Of a stretch of 64,000 bases of DNA, positions 59,179-64,000 are shown piece by piece (the first letter of the stretch is position 1; each line of letters begins with the position of its first letter). Where the stretch lies: assembly GCA_021613375.1 (NCBI GenBank), contig CM038727.1, positions 2,413,168 through 2,477,167 on the forward strand. The letters run 5' to 3'. The position numbers and the translations under genes were made by a program. This stretch comes from Megaleporinus macrocephalus (taxonomy: Eukaryota > Chordata > Actinopteri > Characiformes > Anostomidae). The notes under the pieces were generated by a model. It saw nothing but the letters and a program-made list of their open reading frames with translations, ran no database searches and was not told the DNA's origin.

Positions 59179-60994
59179 TGAGCTCTGATCTGTTAACTCT
59201 GCCTCTGTCGGTGACTGAGACTGGACAGTTGTTTTTAGTCACCGTGATGTGTGTTTTGAAGCTTGTAGGAACTGATAACAAGTAACTATGTTGAAGATAT
59301 TCTTATTTTCTTTGAAGTTTAACGAAGTCTGACCCAACCCACCGCACCGGATTTACAGTCCGGCACTGATCTGAAACCGACCCCCACCAAGCGGAGACTG
59401 AATAAACTGGTTACCTGTGTTTGGTCATAAAAGCTAGTGTAAGCACTTCCTCCCAGCGCCTCAAGAGGTCGCAGTCTCCGGAGTACTAGGTAGCTCCAGA
59501 CACACACGCACACACACCTCTCGCACACTCACACTCACAAAAAGCAATCGCCCACACCTCACAGTCATAAGTGCTAACGGCAGTAGCTCGTTAGCACAGC
59601 CCATAAAACCCAGTTTGTAACAGCTCCTATCTGTCCGTGGTCGCAGGCCGCCGTCTAACTATTCTCTCTGTAGGTCCAACCTCTCCTCTCCCTCCTCTCC
59701 ACAGCAGGGTCCTGTCATACTTCCTGGAGCCCAAGAGGTCTACGGGCTCACCGACCTGCCTGAGCACTCACCTCCAACCGTCTGAGCTTTCGTCTCTAAC
59801 CCAGCGGTCTCCATGGAGCGAGGTTGGTGTGACCAACGGACTTTGTATCTAGTGAGTTTCCTCCCCGACTGCAGCCGGTCCTTTTAATGACTCCTTGAAC
59901 TCAGCGCACTATTGTTCTTACACCTTCTCTGGAAGCAGGGAAGGTGGTGCATATCCCCCACTGGGATTCTCTCCAGACGAGCTCCGGAACAACGCGAGGA
60001 CTAACCGCTCTCTGTTTGAACTGTCTAGACAGGACTAGTTCCTGTTTCTCTACGCAGAACGTGAGGTGCTGCTCTGTTCCCCATAGCACAGCAGCTATCC
60101 ATTCCATCTCACCTGCTCCGGTGGCTCCCCAGCAGTAAGCCTCAGGCTCCCATCCACCTGCTCGCCCCAGATTCTCGCCTCCACGAGCCCTGAACTGTCT
60201 TTTGTGTTCATGGATCGTAATACCCCTCTCGAGTCTGATCCCTTACAGCTGGCTTGGTTGGCACCCCTATGGGACTGCAGTTAGCACATAGCTAACAGCA
60301 ATGCTTATTAATGTTCTATATTAAACAGATACAACGTTTACAGCGTAGGTAAATCAAGGCATATGCAACTTTATGACATGACAACTGACTGAAACTTAGT
60401 CAGGGTTGAGGCGAGCAGGATAGCGAGAGGAAACAGGAGACAGCTGGTGACAATGGGAGGCGAAGCAGATCACATGACAAGCCAGAAACGTAAACAGAAG
60501 CACATGGGATGGACAAGGGAACGTAAACATTAACATAGACAGATGAGACTAGACAGGGGAAACAGGTGGGGCGTGACTAAAAACCTGGACAAGAATCCAG
60601 TAGTATTCACTCAATGATTATCTAGAACTTACAGAAGCTTCAGCGTGACATTTCGTTCTCTCTACATTTTGTTTTTTTTTTATCTTTTCTGCTCGTCCGT
60701 TTTCTTCTTTCCTGCAGTGTGTCATAGCTTTTTGTGGATTTAAACAATCTTTAAAGTTCACACCAGAGGGAGAAACTCTCTCCCACTCCCACAGAAACCA
60801 CTGTTCGTTGGAATTTCAGCTTGTATCTCTATTACAAGATGACATCATCTCGTAACACAGTCATTATCGGCAATCGGCTCACCCTAACGCAACACACAGA
60901 GAACTAAACCAGTAAAAACTCCCCACTCTGCTCCAGTCCAGCTTTCCAAAGTGTATTTATAACATCTACTGTGTTGTATTTTTTTATATAACTT
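59179..60994. other. No gene recognised; possible dispersed elements
   Basis: Mixed GC-rich DNA. The stretch 60395-60600 (GAGGAAACAGGAGACAGCTG, GGGAAACAGGTGGGGCGTGA) resembles non-coding parts of fish retroelements, but I cannot assign it. Open frames at 59637-59852, 59901-60107 and 59944-60138 overlap on opposite strands and match nothing known. Confidence 0.35.
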
Positions 60995-61446
60995 ATAGCT
61001 TGTATTAATCTTATTAGACAGAAGGCTCTGAGCGCGGGAACATGCTGGCTTTGTTATCCCCTGCAGTGGGGGGCCTTTATGAATCTTAGGCTCGAGAACC
61101 AGACCCTGCGATGTTGTCTTTGGACCCCCTAGGCTCGAAAACCCTTCCACCCAGGAGATAACAACTTGCCCAGAGACAGCCCAGAACCGAGGAAGTTTGC
61201 GACATGGCCAGGAGGAGCCCATGTGGCCCGAAGGCAATGGAGGGACGGAACTATAAAGAGACCATAGAGCTTGAACCAGGCAGACCAGATTCTGACAGGC
61301 TTCTGACCAGCTTCTGACCAGCTTCTGATCAGCTTCAGATCAGGGTGTGAAGGCTCAGAGTAAAGACGGTTCCGCAATTCCAAAATAAATAAGCTTGATC
61401 TCTGACTGGTCTCCCTCTTCATTCTGACGGCAAAAAGAGAAGTTAC
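60995..61446 (+). mobile_element. Probable solo LTR of a retrotransposon
   Basis: The architecture is that of an LTR. A TATA-like CTATAAAGAG lies at 61251-61260; AATAAA at 61384-61389 is 130 bases downstream; then TCTCTGACTGGTCTCCCTCT, TCATTCTGACGG as a short U5-like part and a possible end at TTACA near 61446. GACCAGCTTCT repeats three times after the TATA box. No gag, pol or env sequence is present on either side. The left boundary is a guess, and no target-site duplication was confirmed. Confidence 0.45.
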
Positions 61447-62534
61447 AGCAAATGTAATAATTTTCTGTGAGGAGCTTTTAGAGGTGGACGTCTGGTTCCA
61501 TTCACCACCACTGTGAACAGATCTGACTCTGTAAGTTGATCAAGAATGGAGCATTTCACACCGAAACCACTCTGGAAGACTCTGACTCCTTAAAGAAACA
61601 ACCAATAGTGGTGGTTCTTCTCTGGAACCACTCCAACACATCTGTTAATGATAGCTGTTCTAACAGGAGGGCCAGATGTGGCTGGAGAACCACTGTCCAC
61701 TGCAGCTTTGGAACCGAGGAGCTCCTAAAGAGCTGTCTTTTCTAGCGTTTCTCCATCGTTACCTCCTCTGCAGGCCTCCGTTAGCTGCCGTCCACCAGCC
61801 TGATGAATTGGTTCTGGGCTTTGACCGAATTTAGGAAGGAACAAGATGCAGAACATCACGAATCAGCTCGAGTGGATCTAAGGATCTAAGGACATACGTC
61901 GTGTGGTCATCCACACCGTGTGCTAGTACCCCCCGAGAGGTTTACCGCCCCACAAAAGACCGACCGAGGTGTAAACAAACAGCTGCTGCTATTATTCCTC
62001 TATTAAAAGACGACTCCGGCCAGAACTCTTATCGGAGCGCAGCCCTCCTGCGGAAAATGCGAAAGCGTCTCTGGCTACGTCTGCCCTTTAACGAGATTTC
62101 CGAAAACATAATCGACAAATTGCGGCGTGATTAAGCCGGCGCGCTACATGGCAGCCTGTCTCGGTTATGCCTTAGGTAACTGTAAATGACAAAACATCCC
62201 AAATAAAATTAGATTTCCATTCATTATTTATATTCAGCCTTTAATCAATTATGAATGGCAGCTAATTAGCGGGCTGGGATTCGTTCTCTCTCTCTTTTTT
62301 TTTTCCTGGGAATGTCAAAAGCTGCATAATGGCCACGCCGCCGGTTTGGCGCAGATACCCGGAGACTTCTTCGCCGAGGTTGTTCAGTGTGTGAGCGCTC
62401 TATCCAAACAAGGAGCGCTCGGTAATTAGCTGCTTAAATTAAAAAGCGGCGTTTAGTCAAACGAAGGAAATCAGATGTATTACAGGAGCGCCGGTGCGAT
62501 CATAGAAAATATATTCATTTCACATTATCCTTCT
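61447..62534. promoter_or_regulatory. Unique DNA with a strong candidate conserved non-coding element
   Basis: The stretch 62178-62288 is AT-rich, non-repetitive and has vertebrate enhancer-like sequence: AAATAAAATTAGATTTCCAT, TTTAATCAATTATGAATGGC and AGCTAATTAGCGGGC. Similar composition continues to 62450 (GGTAATTAGCTGC). Flanking open frames (61536-61745, 61901-62134) match no family I know. The call rests on motif density and absence of repeat structure, not on an alignment. Confidence 0.45.
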
Positions 62535-63175
62535 ATCTCCACTCACTGACCACTGTATCGGCTCCACTGACCATACAGGAGCTCCACTCACTGACCACTG
62601 TATCAGCTCCACTGACCATACAGGACCTCCACTCACTGTCCACTGTATCAGCTCCACTGACCATACAGGACCTCCACTCACTGACCACTGTATCAGCTCC
62701 ACTGACCATACAGGACCTCCACTCACTGTCCACTGTATCAGCTCCACTAACCATACAGGACCTACACTCACTGACCACTGTATCAGCTCCACTGACCATA
62801 CAGGAGCTCCACTCACTGACCACTGTATCGGCTCCACTGACCATACAGGAGCTCCACTCACTGTCCACTGTATCAGCTCCATTGACCATACAGGACCTAC
62901 ACTCACTGTCCACTGTATCAGCTCCACTGACCATACAGGACCTCCACTCACTGTCCACTGTATCAGCTCCACTGACCATACAGGACCTCCACTCACTGTC
63001 CACTGTATCAGCTCCACTGACCATACAGGACCTCCACTCACTCTCCACTGTATCAGCTCCACTGACCATACATGAGCTCCACTCACTGTCCACTGTATCA
63101 GCTCGACTGACCATACAGGACCTCCACTCACTGTCCACTGTATCAGCTCCACTGACCATACAGGAGCTCCACTTA
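62535..63175 (+). repeat. 45-bp minisatellite, left arm of a foldback element
   Basis: The unit TCCACTGACCATACAGGACC then TCCACTCACTGTCCACTGTATCAGC repeats about 14 times with an exact 45-base period. It is the reverse complement of the array at 63641-64000. Open frames on both strands are translated repeat. Confidence 0.95.
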
Positions 63176-63640
63176 CAGACTGTAGTTCATCTGATTCTCT
63201 GTATAATTTATTACTCTGTTCTTTAATGATCAGGACCCCCACAGGACCACCACAGAGCAGATACTATTAGGGTGGTGGAGTGTTTAAACACCTCAGTGTC
63301 ACTGCTGGACTGAGAATCGTCCACCAACCAAAACTATCCAGACAGCAGTGTCCACTGATGAAGAACTAGAGGAACACAAACTGTGCAGCAGCAGATGAGC
63401 TACTGTCTCTAACTTTACATCTACAAGGTGGACCAGCTAGTAGTAGGAGTGTCTCATAGAGTGGACAGTGAGTGGACACAGTGTTTAAACACTCCAGCAG
63501 CAGCACTGCTGTGTCTGATCCACTCACACCAGCACAACACAAACTAATACCTGCTCTGTGGTGGTCCTGTGGGGGTCCTGATCATTAAAGAACAGAGTAA
63601 TAAAGTATACAGAGAATCAGATGAACTACAGTCTGTAAGT
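63176..63640. mobile_element. Core of a foldback element between inverted arrays
   Basis: The stretch 63176-63266 (TGTAGTTCATCTGATTCTCT, GATCAGGACCCCCACAGGAC, CACCACAGAGCAG) is the reverse complement of 63552-63640. Between them lie CAGTGTCACTGCTGGACTGA, ATCTACAAGGTGGACCAGCT, GTGTTTAAACACTCCAGCAG and TCTGATCCACTCACACCAGC, the landmark order of a very common dispersed fish repeat. It is non-coding and presumably non-autonomous. Confidence 0.85.
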
Positions 63641-64000
63641 GGAGCTCCTGTATGGTCAGTGGAGCTGATACAGTGGACAGTGAGTGTAGGTCCTGTATGG
63701 TCAGTGGAGCTGATACAGTGGACAGTGAGTGTAGGTCCTGTATGGTCAGTGGAGCTGATACAGTGGACAGTGAGTGGAGGTCCTGTATGGTCAGTGGAGC
63801 TGATACAGTGGACAGTGAGTGTAGGTCCTGTATGGTCAGTGGAGCTGATACAGTGGACAGTGAGTGGAGTTCCTGTATGGTCAGTGGAGCTGATACAGTG
63901 GACAGTGAGTGTAGGTCCTGTATGGTCAGTGGAGCTGATACAGTGGACAGTGAGTGGAGGTCCTGTATGGTCAGTGGAGCTGATACAGTGGACAGTGAGT
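63641..64000 (-). repeat. 45-bp minisatellite, right arm, cut by window end
   Basis: Eight units of GGTCAGTGGAGCTGATACAG then TGGACAGTGAGTGTAGGTCCTGTAT run to the last base of the window and presumably beyond. They are in opposite orientation to 62535-63175, so the whole 62535-64000 region is a giant inverted repeat. Confidence 0.95.

Noticed and set aside
62520..63242. 240- and 208-codon open frames on the minus strand with regular SVELIQWTVSG-like repeats
   Set aside because: A 45-base repeat (multiple of three) keeps frames open on both strands. The sequence belongs to a non-coding foldback element.

Overview
The window looks like vertebrate, almost certainly teleost fish, genomic DNA. 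The evidence is a single spliced classical-cadherin exon, many Tc1/mariner relics of families that are abundant in fish, fish-type SINE and LINE fragments, and very dense micro- and minisatellites. I see no bacterial operon, phage or CRISPR structure. An otophysan (characin, catfish or knifefish lineage) is a guess from the repeat families.

Only one protein-coding segment is well supported: the last exon of a type II cadherin at 13615-14135 (+), most like cadherin-7. It encodes the end of the membrane helix and the whole cytoplasmic tail with its catenin-binding regions. No other cadherin exon and no second host gene was recognised. The roughly 50 kb downstream therefore looks like gene-poor intergenic DNA. 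A few non-repetitive, homeodomain-motif-rich stretches (for example 7140-7440, 29380-29560, 43000-43500, 57650-57735 and 62178-62288) are candidates for conserved non-coding elements.

The rest is repeats. Layout: 0.3-2.4 kb, an inverted repeat pair enclosing a smaller foldback element; 2.4-4.2 kb, a 30-bp minisatellite; 5.2-6.3 kb, a 46-bp minisatellite; 7.9-9.9 kb, a roughly 480-bp tandem array of a decayed Tc1 segment; 10.8-13.5 kb, two SINE-derived minisatellites around an AT hairpin and a TA run; 13.6-14.1 kb, the cadherin exon; 16.0 kb, a SINE without expansion; 17.8-18.9 kb, a dispersed element; 19.5-21.2 kb, a 20-bp minisatellite inside another dispersed element; 22.6-23.3 kb, a LINE fragment; 24.9-25.9 kb, a TATC/GATA inverted pair; 26.5-28.0 kb, a 64-bp minisatellite that changes direction; 28.3-30.8 kb, duplicated and interrupted mariner-like elements; 31.3-37.4 kb, a 31/62-bp satellite with an approximately 865-bp higher-order period; 37.7-48.2 kb, several Tc1/mariner relics, a foldback half-element, a 29-bp array and a LINE end; 48.2-52.7 kb, AT-rich and roughly 160-bp tandem arrays; 53.8-55.6 kb, a third SINE-derived array; 56.7-57.5 kb, the 30-bp minisatellite again on the opposite strand; 58.1-59.0 kb, a CT/TATC array; about 61.0-61.4 kb, a probable solo LTR; 62.5-64.0 kb, a foldback element with 45-bp arrays in both arms, running off the window end.

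The most interesting theme is that many minisatellites here seem to be internal expansions of short segments of dispersed elements whose flanks are still recognisable beside the arrays. I found no convincing new protein system. The long open frames in the arrays are a by-product of repeat units that are multiples of three and lack stop codons.
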